The notes under the pieces were generated by a model that worked only from the letters and a program-made list of their open reading frames with translations, did not search any database and was not told where the DNA came from. This document shows, in pieces, positions 26,102 to 33,966 of a stretch of 42,212 nt of DNA; the first letter of the stretch is position 1, and every line of letters begins with the position of its first letter. Position numbers and translations under genes: made by a program. The DNA comes from CAIMMJ01 sp037131955. Its GTDB lineage: Bacteria; Bacteroidota; Bacteroidia; UBA4408. The stretch covers positions 1-42,212 of the forward strand of contig JBAXQC010000017.1 in NCBI GenBank assembly GCA_037131955.1, written 5' to 3'.

Positions 26102-27195
26102 TGGAATTCAAAAAATTAAATTCAGGAAGCAGTACTTTTCTCAACTTAGCAAGAGTAGTTTCTGCACAATTTGTTGTAATTGGTCATTTAATCAGAGGAC
26201 TAGCGATTTTCCCCAAAATACAACCACCATATATCCCCTTTCTTCAAGGAATTGGTGTAGTTGTTTTTTTTATTTTATCAGGCTTTTTAATTCCATACTC
26301 AACAGTTTTAAAATTGAAACAAAATCCTAAATATTCATTCAAAGAGTTTTTTATTGAAAGATTTTCCAGAATTTTTATTTCTCTGGTTCCATGTTTATTA
26401 TTTATTGTATTGATTGACCTTAGTACTATTATTTTTAATCCAAACCAATATCATTTTTACGACACATTCAATATAAAAAATTTTATTGGAAGTTTGCTAA
26501 TGTTGGAAGAGAATCCTTTCTATAAATTATCTAATCTATTATATATAGAATCCTTTGGTTCTGGCCGTCCTTTTTGGACTTTAGCAATAGAATGGTGGAT
26601 TTATTTTTGGTTTGGATTTTTATATTTAGAAATAATAAACAAACAAAATGCAAATTTGAAAAATATTTTTATTCTTGCTTTTTTTTCAATTGTTCCGTTT
26701 TCTAATTTTATTTCTGGAAGAGGCGAAGGATTAATGTTACCATGGTGTTGTGGTACGCTAATTTTTATTATTTGGCCATTTTTTCAAAAGATTAATTTCA
26801 ATAAATTTTTAGTTTTTGTAACTTCCGTTTTTCTTCTATACTTAATCTGGATTCGATTTAATGCAACTCAATTTAGATATGTTGAACCGTATTATGTTTT
26901 ACTTTTATCTTTTTTAATTTTAGTTCTTTTGGGTTTTAGTCATCACCTAATAATTACTAATAAAATGAAATTAATTATTCAATATTTTGCAGATTTTTCT
27001 TTTACATTGTATTTAATTCATTATACATTAATTTATTTCGCTTTTCAATTTTTAAATGTGTTCAATGATAAATATCTTTTTTTTATTTGTTGTTTTTTGT
27101 TTGTTAATTTAGTTTCAATTTCACTTGCAAAACACACTGAAATGAAGTATAAAATATTAAGAAGTTATTTGATTAAAAAATTTATAAAAAAGTGA
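26101..27195 (+). CDS. Acyltransferase 3 family membrane protein
   Basis: Integral inner-membrane O-acyltransferase of 364 residues with about ten helices. The family's R18 and H29 lie in LNLARVVSAQFVVIGH, and FFILSGFLI follows near residue 60. Such proteins acetylate glycans at the periplasmic side or use lipid-linked intermediates. I place the start at ATG 26101, which shares one base with the ptmE stop; the longer frame from 26032 lies inside ptmE and has no family support. It overlaps legF by 4 bp (GTGA). Confidence 0.88.
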   Translation: MEFKKLNSGSSTFLNLARVVSAQFVVIGHLIRGLAIFPKIQPPYIPFLQGIGVVVFFILSGFLIPYSTVLKLKQNPKYSFKEFFIERFSRIFISLVPCLLFIVLIDLSTIIFNPNQYHFYDTFNIKNFIGSLLMLEENPFYKLSNLLYIESFGSGRPFWTLAIEWWIYFWFGFLYLEIINKQNANLKNIFILAFFSIVPFSNFISGRGEGLMLPWCCGTLIFIIWPFFQKINFNKFLVFVTSVFLLYLIWIRFNATQFRYVEPYYVLLLSFLILVLLGFSHHLIITNKMKLIIQYFADFSFTLYLIHYTLIYFAFQFLNVFNDKYLFFICCFLFVNLVSISLAKHTEMKYKILRSYLIKKFIKK

Positions 27196-27917
27196 ATATT
27201 CTAATTACAATTTGTGCACGAGGTGGTTCTAAAGGTATTCCTGGAAAAAATATAAAATTTTTGGCCGGTAAGCCTTTAATTGCCTATACTATTTCTACAG
27301 CTATGGAGTTTATTAATTCCAATAAGGAAATAAATTTTGAAATAGGATTTTCTACAGATTCAACTGAAATTGCAAATGTTGCTCAAAAATATGGAATTGA
27401 TATATCCTATAAACGTCCAGATTTTTTGGCTACTGACGAAGTTGGTAAAATGGACGCTATCATAGACATAATCAATTACAAAGAAAAAAAACTTAGTTTA
27501 GTATTTGATTATGTTTTAGATTTAGATGTTACATCACCTCTGCGTAATGTAAATGATTTATCAAATGCCTATCAAATTTTAAATGAAGATGCTAGATGCC
27601 TCAATTTGTTTTCTGTAAACAAAGCACATCGTAATCCATACTTTAATATGGTTGAAGAAAAAGAAAATGGTTATTACGGATTAGTAAAATCTAAAGGTGA
27701 TATTTTGTCAAGGCAAAAAACTCCACTTGTTTATGATTTAAATGCTTCTTTCTATTTTTTTAAAAAAGAGTTTTTTGAATTAGGTCTAAAAACTCCAATT
27801 TGCTCAACAACCAAAATTTACGTCATGCCTCATATTTGTTTTGATTTGGACGAAAATATTGATTTTGAATTTCTAAGTTTTTTAATTGAAAACAATAAAT
27901 TGGATTTTATTCTCTAA
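27192..27917 (+). CDS. legF: CMP-nonulosonate (legionaminic acid) cytidylyltransferase, PtmB/LegF-like
   Basis: A 241-residue cytidylyltransferase that activates the 9-carbon sugar with CTP. The CTP-binding P-loop CARGGSKGIPGKN is at residues 8-20. LDLDVTSPLRN near 112 supplies the metal-binding Asp, and R174-Q-K-T-P-x-V-Y leads to N184 in the C-terminal part. The SFYFFKKEFF and FDLDENIDFEFL ending is typical of the PtmB group. Start is GTG, overlapping the upstream stop. A fragment of a related enzyme's C-terminus sits 1.7 kb downstream (29594-29938). Confidence 0.9.
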   Translation: MNILITICARGGSKGIPGKNIKFLAGKPLIAYTISTAMEFINSNKEINFEIGFSTDSTEIANVAQKYGIDISYKRPDFLATDEVGKMDAIIDIINYKEKKLSLVFDYVLDLDVTSPLRNVNDLSNAYQILNEDARCLNLFSVNKAHRNPYFNMVEEKENGYYGLVKSKGDILSRQKTPLVYDLNASFYFFKKEFFELGLKTPICSTTKIYVMPHICFDLDENIDFEFLSFLIENNKLDFIL

Positions 27918-28819
27918 TGGAAATTTTAATTGTAGGCTTGGGTAGTATTGCTAAAAAACACATTGATGCAATAAAAAAAAATAACCAAAACCATAAAATA
28001 TTTGCTTTAAGAAGTTCAAATAAATCTCCTCAATACTTAGATGTTCAAAATATTCATAATATAAATCAATTATTAAAAAAGCCAGATTTTGTTATAATTT
28101 CAAATCCTACTAGTAAACATGCCAAATCTTTAAAAGATTTTTTTTCATATAATTTATTTATAGAAAAACCTATTGTGCACTCTAAAATCCAACTAAAAAA
28201 AGTTGTCAATCAATACCTAAACTATAATTCTATTTCTTACGTTGCTTGCAACTTGAGATTTCTCGACTCACTCATTTTTGTTAAAAATTATTTAAAAAAA
28301 GATTCACTAAGAATAAATGAAGTTAATATTTATGCAGGGTCTAATCTACAAGAATGGAGGCCAAATAAAGATTATAAATCAATTTATAGCTCTATTAAAA
28401 AACTTGGTGGTGGTGTTCATCTTGATTTAATCCATGAAATTGATTACTGCTATTGGTTTTTTGGTAAACCAATCAGAGTACAAAAAAATTTTTCAAATAA
28501 TTCCTCACTAAATATAGATTCTTTTGATTATGCTAATTATTTATTAAGCTATAAAGAGTTTACTGCAAATATTATTTTAAATTATTATAGAAATGATAAA
28601 AAAAGGACATGTGAAATTGTTTGCAGTCATGGAACTATTTTGGTTGACTTATTTGAAAATAAAGTTTTTGAAAATGGTAAACTAATTTTTAGTTCAAATC
28701 AAGCAATCATAGAAACGTATAACTTACAGATTAATTATTACATAAATTGTTTAGAAGAAAATAAATCAACCTTTAATTCATTCCATAATGGAAAAGAAGT
28801 TTTAGAAATTTGCTTATGA
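27917..28819 (+). CDS. ptmF: Gfo/Idh/MocA oxidoreductase, PtmF-like
   Basis: A 300-residue oxidoreductase with the Rossmann motif GLGSIAKKH at residues 7-15 and the catalytic E83-K84-P85. GGVHLDLIHEIDY near residue 170 is the family's conserved histidine motif. In Campylobacter jejuni ptmF and ptmA, placed beside ptmB and ptmE, together make glucosamine-6-phosphate for the GDP route by oxidation and transamination of a fructose phosphate. The same order (cytidylyltransferase, Gfo/Idh, SDR) is seen here. Spacing: one base shared with legF and a 4-bp overlap with the SDR. Confidence 0.78.
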   Translation: MEILIVGLGSIAKKHIDAIKKNNQNHKIFALRSSNKSPQYLDVQNIHNINQLLKKPDFVIISNPTSKHAKSLKDFFSYNLFIEKPIVHSKIQLKKVVNQYLNYNSISYVACNLRFLDSLIFVKNYLKKDSLRINEVNIYAGSNLQEWRPNKDYKSIYSSIKKLGGGVHLDLIHEIDYCYWFFGKPIRVQKNFSNNSSLNIDSFDYANYLLSYKEFTANIILNYYRNDKKRTCEIVCSHGTILVDLFENKVFENGKLIFSSNQAIIETYNLQINYYINCLEENKSTFNSFHNGKEVLEICL

Positions 28820-29559
28820 AAAATATTTTAGAAAATAAAGTAATTGTAGTTACTGGGGGTAGCGGACTTATTGGTAAAGCTATTGTAAACGAGATAGAAT
28901 CAAATGGTGGCATAGCAATAAATGCAGATATTTCTAATCAAAATGAGTCAGATTCGAATAAGTATTTTTTAGATATTACTTCTGAAAAATCAATAAGAGA
29001 ATTAATCGACACTATTTTAAACAAATTTGGTAAACTGGATGGTTGGGTAAATAATGCATACCCTAGAACAGCTGATTGGGGTGTTAAATTTGAAAAAATT
29101 CCTTTCGAATCCTGGCAAAAAAATGTTGATATGCATTTAAATGGTTATTTTTTATGTTCAAAATTAATTATCGAACAAATGGTTGTTCAAAATTATGGAG
29201 CAATAGTAAACATGGCATCTATTTATGGCATATTAGCTCCCGATTTTAGTATTTACGAAAACACCGAAATGACTAGTGCTGCAGCTTATTCTGTTATAAA
29301 AGGCGGAATCGTTAATTTTACAAGGTATTTAGCTTCTTATTTTGGTAAAAACAATATAAGAGTAAATACAGTTTCTCCAGGAGGTATTTTTAATAATCAA
29401 AACCCAGAATTTGTAAAAAAGTATGAAAAGAAAACCCCCTTGGCAAGAATGGGAAAACCTGAAGATATTGCACCCGCTATTTCATTTCTTTTATCTGATT
29501 CTTCCTCATTTATTACAGGTCAAAATATAATAATTGATGGCGGTTGGTCTATTATTTAA
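28816..29559 (+). CDS. ptmA: Short-chain dehydrogenase, PtmA-like
   Basis: Classical SDR of 247 residues. The cofactor motif GGSGLIGKA is near residue 13, NNAYPRT near 76, the catalytic serine in NMASIYG, and Y158-x3-K162 (YSVIK). The NNAYPR segment is characteristic of PtmA. I place the start at ATG 28816, which overlaps the ptmF stop as ATGA; a TTG lies two codons upstream. Expected partner of PtmF in supplying the amino sugar for the GDP-sugar branch. It is the last complete legionaminic-pathway gene before the fragment at 29594. Confidence 0.82.
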   Translation: MKNILENKVIVVTGGSGLIGKAIVNEIESNGGIAINADISNQNESDSNKYFLDITSEKSIRELIDTILNKFGKLDGWVNNAYPRTADWGVKFEKIPFESWQKNVDMHLNGYFLCSKLIIEQMVVQNYGAIVNMASIYGILAPDFSIYENTEMTSAAAYSVIKGGIVNFTRYLASYFGKNNIRVNTVSPGGIFNNQNPEFVKKYEKKTPLARMGKPEDIAPAISFLLSDSSSFITGQNIIIDGGWSII

Positions 29560-29593
29560 AATAACTATTTTGGATTTAAAATAATTTTTTTTA

Positions 29594-29938
29594 GTGAAAT
29601 TAGTCAAAAAGGAGCAAATTAAAAATTTTACATTTGATTGTAAAAAAAACTTCCCTTTAATTTCTTTGTTTGAAAATAGCTACCAAATTTGGCCAATTAT
29701 CAGTATTAATTTATTTTATTATTTAGTAAAAACTAAATTAGGTTATAATACTAGAAGGCAAGAAATTCCTATAGTTTACGAATACAATGGAGCAATATAT
29801 GTAATTCCTATCAAGGCCCTGATGAATAAAAAAACTAGCAAATTTACGATTGTCAACAAAAGTATAAGGACTTACGGAAATTCATTATCTGTTGATACTA
29901 CTTTCGAACCGGATTTTGAAATGATGATAAGGAAATAA
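29594..29938 (+). pseudogene. Chimeric ORF: start of a 29956-type protein joined to a CMP-sugar synthetase C-terminus
   Basis: A 114-residue ORF with a GTG start. Residues 20-46 align without gaps to residues 19-45 of the next gene's protein: F-P at 20-21, W-P at 33-34, then I-x-L and aromatic pairs, with the same spacing. Residues 54-114 instead resemble the C-terminal end of acylneuraminate cytidylyltransferases: RRQEIPIVYEYNGAIYV and S-V-D-T plus D-F near 99-108, parallel to R174-Q...N184 in the legF product. The N-terminal CTP P-loop and catalytic core are absent, so it cannot be an active synthetase. The simplest reading is a recombination or deletion scar that fused two genes. A translated regulatory or inactive protein is possible, since the frame is open. 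Confidence 0.65.
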
Positions 29939-29955
29939 AGAAAAAATTAAATACA

Positions 29956-31431
29956 ATGATTGAGGAAAGGGTATTAATTATTAATATCATAAAAGAAATA
30001 GAAGATAAGTTTCCAGTTTCGGATTGGAAAATTAAAAATGTTCATGTTTGGCCATTTTTAAGAATAAAATTATACTTTTTTATTTACAAACAGTTAAACA
30101 CAAAAAATCAACAAAATATAAAAACATCAAATGAAAATAGAAATTCAAAAAAAATCCCTAAAGATTTTCTAAACCAATTAAAAAACTATATAAAGTTTAA
30201 AATATGGCTTGGGAGTTTAAAAAAGAAAAAAAATCTTTTTTTCACTCATGCTGCAAATTCATCTATCTATGAAAATAAAAATATAATTAGATTTTTAGAT
30301 CCTTTAATTTTAAAATACAATTTGAAGGAATTTACAACCATTTTTGTTTTTGGATATGAAAAATCATCAAATAGTTATAATCAAGAAATAAAAATAAACT
30401 TTAACTACGGTTTAAATCTTTATGAATCTTATAAAAATTATTTTATAAAATTTTTTCAATTAAAGACCGGCTCTAGCAAAATACCTTATTCATACTTAGA
30501 ATTTTTAAAATACATAAGTAATTTGTTTAATGAAAATAGAAAGTTAGATAATGAGATAGATATTTGGGAAGATTTGAATTGTTTCATTGATTTTTACTCA
30601 CCTTTTGTAAATAAAATTATTAAAAAAATTAATCCTGAGAATTTTTTTGTTTTAAGTTATTACGATAGTCATTTAAATCAATTATTTACTTCTATTTGCA
30701 ATAATTTAGGAATAAAAACAATAGAAATGCAGCACGGACCTCAATCTGAAAATCAACTGGCATATGGTTCTTGGACAAAAATTCCTCAAGATGGATTCAA
30801 TTCTATGCCCAAAAATTACTGGTGTTGGGATGAAATTTCCACAATAAATATTAAGGAGTGGAAACTAAAAAAAAATATTATTAATGCTTTTGTTGGTGGT
30901 AATCCTTGGATAGATTTTTTAAAAGATAAAGGTCTTAAAACAACAAAAAACAATTATATTTTATATTCATTACAACCAAATCCAGTGAAACTTTCTGAAA
31001 TGTTTCCACCTCAAATTATAAAAATAATAAAAGATAAAAAACATGAATGGCATCTTAGAGCACATCCTAGACAGAATATTGAACAGCTGGTTGATTTTTT
31101 AATACAACAACATATTTTTGATTGTGTAAAAATTGAAGATTCAAATCTTCAACCTCTTCCCATTTCTATTTTTAATTGCTTGGTGCATGTAACAAATTTT
31201 TCAGGCACTAGCTTAGAGGTAGCATTAATGGGAAAAAAAACAATTCTTTTGAACAATATTGGACGTTTAAATTGTATTGAATTAATCGACAGTGAAATGG
31301 CTATTTATATGAATCCAGAAGAAGATAACTTTGAAAATAGATTTTATGAATTTATAGAAACAGGCTTAAACTCCTCAAAATATATTCAAAGTAAAGTTGA
31401 TTTTGATGAAATCAATAAATTAATGTCATAA
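29956..31431 (+). CDS. Surface-carbohydrate biosynthesis protein, probable GT-B-type transferase
   Basis: A 491-residue soluble protein I do not recognise with certainty. The N-terminus has FP...VWPFLRIKL, which recurs in the fragment upstream. The middle contains EMQHGPQSENQLAYGSW (near residue 258) and WCWDE (near 295), and the C-terminal third has EWHLRAHPRQ and HVTNFSGTSLEVALMGKKTI. The HGP...; HPR; SGTSLEVALMGK series resembles the nucleotide-sugar-binding half of polysialyltransferase- or CDP-glycerol-transferase-like GT-B proteins, where the S/T-S-x2-E-A segment binds the donor. Given the CMP-sugar genes nearby, transfer of a nonulosonic acid is an attractive but unproven role. Confidence 0.55.
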   Translation: MIEERVLIINIIKEIEDKFPVSDWKIKNVHVWPFLRIKLYFFIYKQLNTKNQQNIKTSNENRNSKKIPKDFLNQLKNYIKFKIWLGSLKKKKNLFFTHAANSSIYENKNIIRFLDPLILKYNLKEFTTIFVFGYEKSSNSYNQEIKINFNYGLNLYESYKNYFIKFFQLKTGSSKIPYSYLEFLKYISNLFNENRKLDNEIDIWEDLNCFIDFYSPFVNKIIKKINPENFFVLSYYDSHLNQLFTSICNNLGIKTIEMQHGPQSENQLAYGSWTKIPQDGFNSMPKNYWCWDEISTINIKEWKLKKNIINAFVGGNPWIDFLKDKGLKTTKNNYILYSLQPNPVKLSEMFPPQIIKIIKDKKHEWHLRAHPRQNIEQLVDFLIQQHIFDCVKIEDSNLQPLPISIFNCLVHVTNFSGTSLEVALMGKKTILLNNIGRLNCIELIDSEMAIYMNPEEDNFENRFYEFIETGLNSSKYIQSKVDFDEINKLMS

Positions 31432-31444
31432 AAAATAAACGCAA

Positions 31445-32056
31445 ATGGTTATTCTAAACTACGGAATAGGAAATTTAAATTCCATAAAAAACATGTTCAA
31501 CCGTGTTGGGGTAAATGCATTAATTACCGATAACCCATTAGAAATAGAAAAAGCAAAAAAAATTATTTTACCTGGTGTTGGCCATTTCGATTACGGAATG
31601 AAAATGCTGAGGCAATCTTCATTTTTTGAAATTCTTAACCAGAAAGCTACACTAGAAAAAGTTCCCATATTAGGAATTTGCTTGGGCTCACAAATGCTTT
31701 TAGAAAAAAGTGAAGAAGGCAGTGAACAAGGTTTGGGTTGGATAAAAGGCGAATGTAAAAAGTTTGATTTCCAAGAAAATAAATTAAACCTTTCAATTCC
31801 TAACATGGGATGGAATGAGGTAGTTTTTGATAAAAATTTTGCACTCTCTAAAAACCTAACTGAAAATTCTAGATTTTATTTTGTACATTCTTACTTTATG
31901 AATTGCCATGACTCAGAAAACTCAAAAGGTAAAGCTAATTATGGAATAGATTATACCTGTGCTATACAAAAAGAAAATGTTTTTGGTGTGCAGTTTCATC
32001 CCGAAAAAAGCCATAAATTTGGCATGCAGCTTCTAAAAAATTTTGCTGAACTTTAA
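31445..32056 (+). CDS. hisH: HisH-like glutamine amidotransferase subunit
   Basis: Class I glutaminase of 203 residues that releases ammonia from glutamine. The full triad is present: C79 in GICLGSQML, and H185 and E187 in FHPEKS. The opening VILNYGIGNLNSIKNMF is typical of HisH. Immediate neighbours are a HisF homologue (0 bp) and a WbpG-type amidotransferase rather than other his genes. This matches the HisH2/HisF2/WbpG system of Pseudomonas aeruginosa O5, which adds ammonia to an N-acetyl group to form an acetamidino group. A role in histidine synthesis is unlikely. Confidence 0.88.
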   Translation: MVILNYGIGNLNSIKNMFNRVGVNALITDNPLEIEKAKKIILPGVGHFDYGMKMLRQSSFFEILNQKATLEKVPILGICLGSQMLLEKSEEGSEQGLGWIKGECKKFDFQENKLNLSIPNMGWNEVVFDKNFALSKNLTENSRFYFVHSYFMNCHDSENSKGKANYGIDYTCAIQKENVFGVQFHPEKSHKFGMQLLKNFAEL

Positions 32057-32821
32057 ATGAGAAGAATTAGAGTTATCCCTTCACTTCTTATAAAAAATGA
32101 TGGCTTGTACAAAGGGCAAACATTTAAAAATCATAGTTATGTTGGCGATCCAATAAATACCGTTAGAATTTTTAATGAGAAACTGGTAGATGAAATTTGC
32201 ATATTAGACATTTCTGCAACACCCAATAATATAAAACCAAATATTCAAAAAATTGCAGACATAGCCTCAGAAGCTTTTATGCCTCTTTCTTATGGCGGTG
32301 GAATAACTAAAATTGAAGAAGTAGATGAATTGTTCTTTAATGGTATTGAAAAAATTATTCTAAATAGTTCTAATTTTAATCAAGAAAATTTAATTACTGC
32401 TGTAGCCAAAAAATATGGAAACCAGAGTGTGGTTGTAAGTATAGATGTAAAAAAAAATTGGTGGGGAAATTACCAAGTTTATTCTAATTGCGGCGAGAAA
32501 AATCAAAAAATTAGTCCCGAAAAACATGCAAAAAATCTCGAAGAAAAGGGGGCAGGCGAGATACTTTTAACATCTATAGACCATGAAGGAAAAACAAATG
32601 GATACGATTTAAATTTAATAGAAATGGTAAGTAAAAATATTTTAATACCTTTGGTAGCTAGTGGAGGTGCTTCTTGTGTTGAAGATTTTTATTTGGCTAT
32701 AAAAAAAGGTGCATCGGCGGTTTCTGCTGGGAGCATGTTTGTTTTTCAAAAACCAAATAACGCTGTTTTAATTAGCTATCCTCCTCAGGAAGAATTAGAA
32801 ATGTTATTTAAAAGGTTATGA
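32057..32821 (+). CDS. hisF: HisF-like ammonia-channelling subunit lacking catalytic Asp11
   Basis: A 254-residue TIM-barrel homologue of imidazole glycerol phosphate synthase HisF. Numbering aligns directly with Thermotoga HisF. The general acid Asp11 is replaced by L11 (IPSLLIK instead of the IxCLDVK pattern), while Asp130 is kept (VSIDVK, D130). Phosphate-loop segments YGGGI and SGGA remain. Loss of Asp11 should abolish the cyclase reaction but leave the barrel usable as an ammonia tunnel for HisH. It has no spacer after hisH and a 4-bp overlap with the amidotransferase, so all three are coupled. Confidence 0.87.
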   Translation: MRRIRVIPSLLIKNDGLYKGQTFKNHSYVGDPINTVRIFNEKLVDEICILDISATPNNIKPNIQKIADIASEAFMPLSYGGGITKIEEVDELFFNGIEKIILNSSNFNQENLITAVAKKYGNQSVVVSIDVKKNWWGNYQVYSNCGEKNQKISPEKHAKNLEEKGAGEILLTSIDHEGKTNGYDLNLIEMVSKNILIPLVASGGASCVEDFYLAIKKGASAVSAGSMFVFQKPNNAVLISYPPQEELEMLFKRL

Positions 32822-33966
32822 TTTTATCAGAAAAAGATCCATTATACCGCCAATGTGCTATATCTTTAATGGACAACATTGCAGACCCTACCATTACTTT
32901 TGATGACAAAGGAATAAGTAATTATTACTACGATTACAAAAAAGAAGAAGCAAATCAAACTTTAATAGGTGCAGATGCACAAAAGAAAATTGATGAAATT
33001 ATCCATACGATAAAAAAAGACGGAGTTGGTAAAAAATACGATTGTATTATTGGAGTAAGCGGAGGAATAGACAGCACATATTTATGCTACAAAGCCAAGG
33101 AATATGGTCTTAGAGTATTATGTGTTCATTTTGACAACGGCTGGAATTCGCAAGATGCCGTAAATAACATTGAAAATATTTTAAAAAAATTAGATTTTGA
33201 TTTATATACCTACGTAATAGATTGGCCAGAATTTAAAGACATTCAACTGGCTTATTTTAAAGCAGGTGTTATAGACATTGAGGCTGTAACTGATATTGCT
33301 ATTTTTAATAGCCTTGACATGATTTGTGGAGAACAAAAAATTGGATACATTTTAGACGGCAGAAACATTTGGACAGAAACTACATTACCCAGAATTTGGA
33401 CAAATAAAGACCCAAATAATCTTTTTGCAATACATAAAAAATTTGGAACAATTCCAATAAAAAATTACCCAGCAACTTTTAAAAACGAGAGATTTATTAG
33501 TCCTGCCGGAAGTTATACCAGCATTCCTTTGCTAAATTACCTCGATTACAACAAAGCCAAAGTAAAAGAATTAATTAAAACTGAATTAAATTGGTCAGAT
33601 TATGGCGGAAAGCATTACGAATCAGTTTTTACAAGATTTTATCAAGGCTACATTTTGCCCGTTAAGTTTAATGCAGACAAAAGAAAGGCACATTTAAGTA
33701 ATTTAATTTTTTCGGGACAAATAACCAAGGAACAGGCACAAGAAGAAATAAAAAAACCAATTTATCCTCACGGAATGTTGGAAATTGACAAAACATTTGT
33801 ACTAAAAAAATTAAGTTTCTCAGAACAGGAGTTTTCAGAATACCTAAAAAAAGATGCCGTACCTCACGAGTTCTACAATCCAAAACCAAAAGAATTTAAA
33901 CCTTCAACAATTCAAAAAGCTCGCAGTGTATTGGGTAAAATAAAAAGAAAAATAATCAATGGATAA
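32818..33966 (+). CDS. N-acetyl sugar amidotransferase (WbpG/PseA/LegX-type)
   Basis: A 382-residue PP-loop ATP pyrophosphatase. The nucleotide motif is S81-G-G-I-D-S86 in IIGVSGGIDSTYL, followed by CVHFDNGWN. It uses ATP and ammonia from HisH/HisF to turn an acetamido group into acetamidino. Family members usually begin with a zinc-ribbon-like C-x2-C...C-x2-C; here C13 is kept, but the other positions read S16, S34 and Y37. The LYRQC and PTITFDDKG context is otherwise intact. The target could be the legionaminic acid (as for LegX/PtmG) or the diamino sugar from the genes downstream (as for WbpG). Confidence 0.88.
   Translation: MILSEKDPLYRQCAISLMDNIADPTITFDDKGISNYYYDYKKEEANQTLIGADAQKKIDEIIHTIKKDGVGKKYDCIIGVSGGIDSTYLCYKAKEYGLRVLCVHFDNGWNSQDAVNNIENILKKLDFDLYTYVIDWPEFKDIQLAYFKAGVIDIEAVTDIAIFNSLDMICGEQKIGYILDGRNIWTETTLPRIWTNKDPNNLFAIHKKFGTIPIKNYPATFKNERFISPAGSYTSIPLLNYLDYNKAKVKELIKTELNWSDYGGKHYESVFTRFYQGYILPVKFNADKRKAHLSNLIFSGQITKEQAQEEIKKPIYPHGMLEIDKTFVLKKLSFSEQEFSEYLKKDAVPHEFYNPKPKEFKPSTIQKARSVLGKIKRKIING

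Noticed and set aside
29560..29593. Frameshifted N-terminus of a cytidylyltransferase just before the fragment at 29594
   Set aside because: Only 34 bases separate it from ptmA, and no P-loop of the CARGGSKGIPGKN type occurs there in any frame.
31445..32821. HisH/HisF as histidine biosynthesis genes
   Set aside because: No other his gene is adjacent, HisF lacks Asp11, and a WbpG-type amidotransferase overlaps hisF, so a sugar-amidation role fits better.
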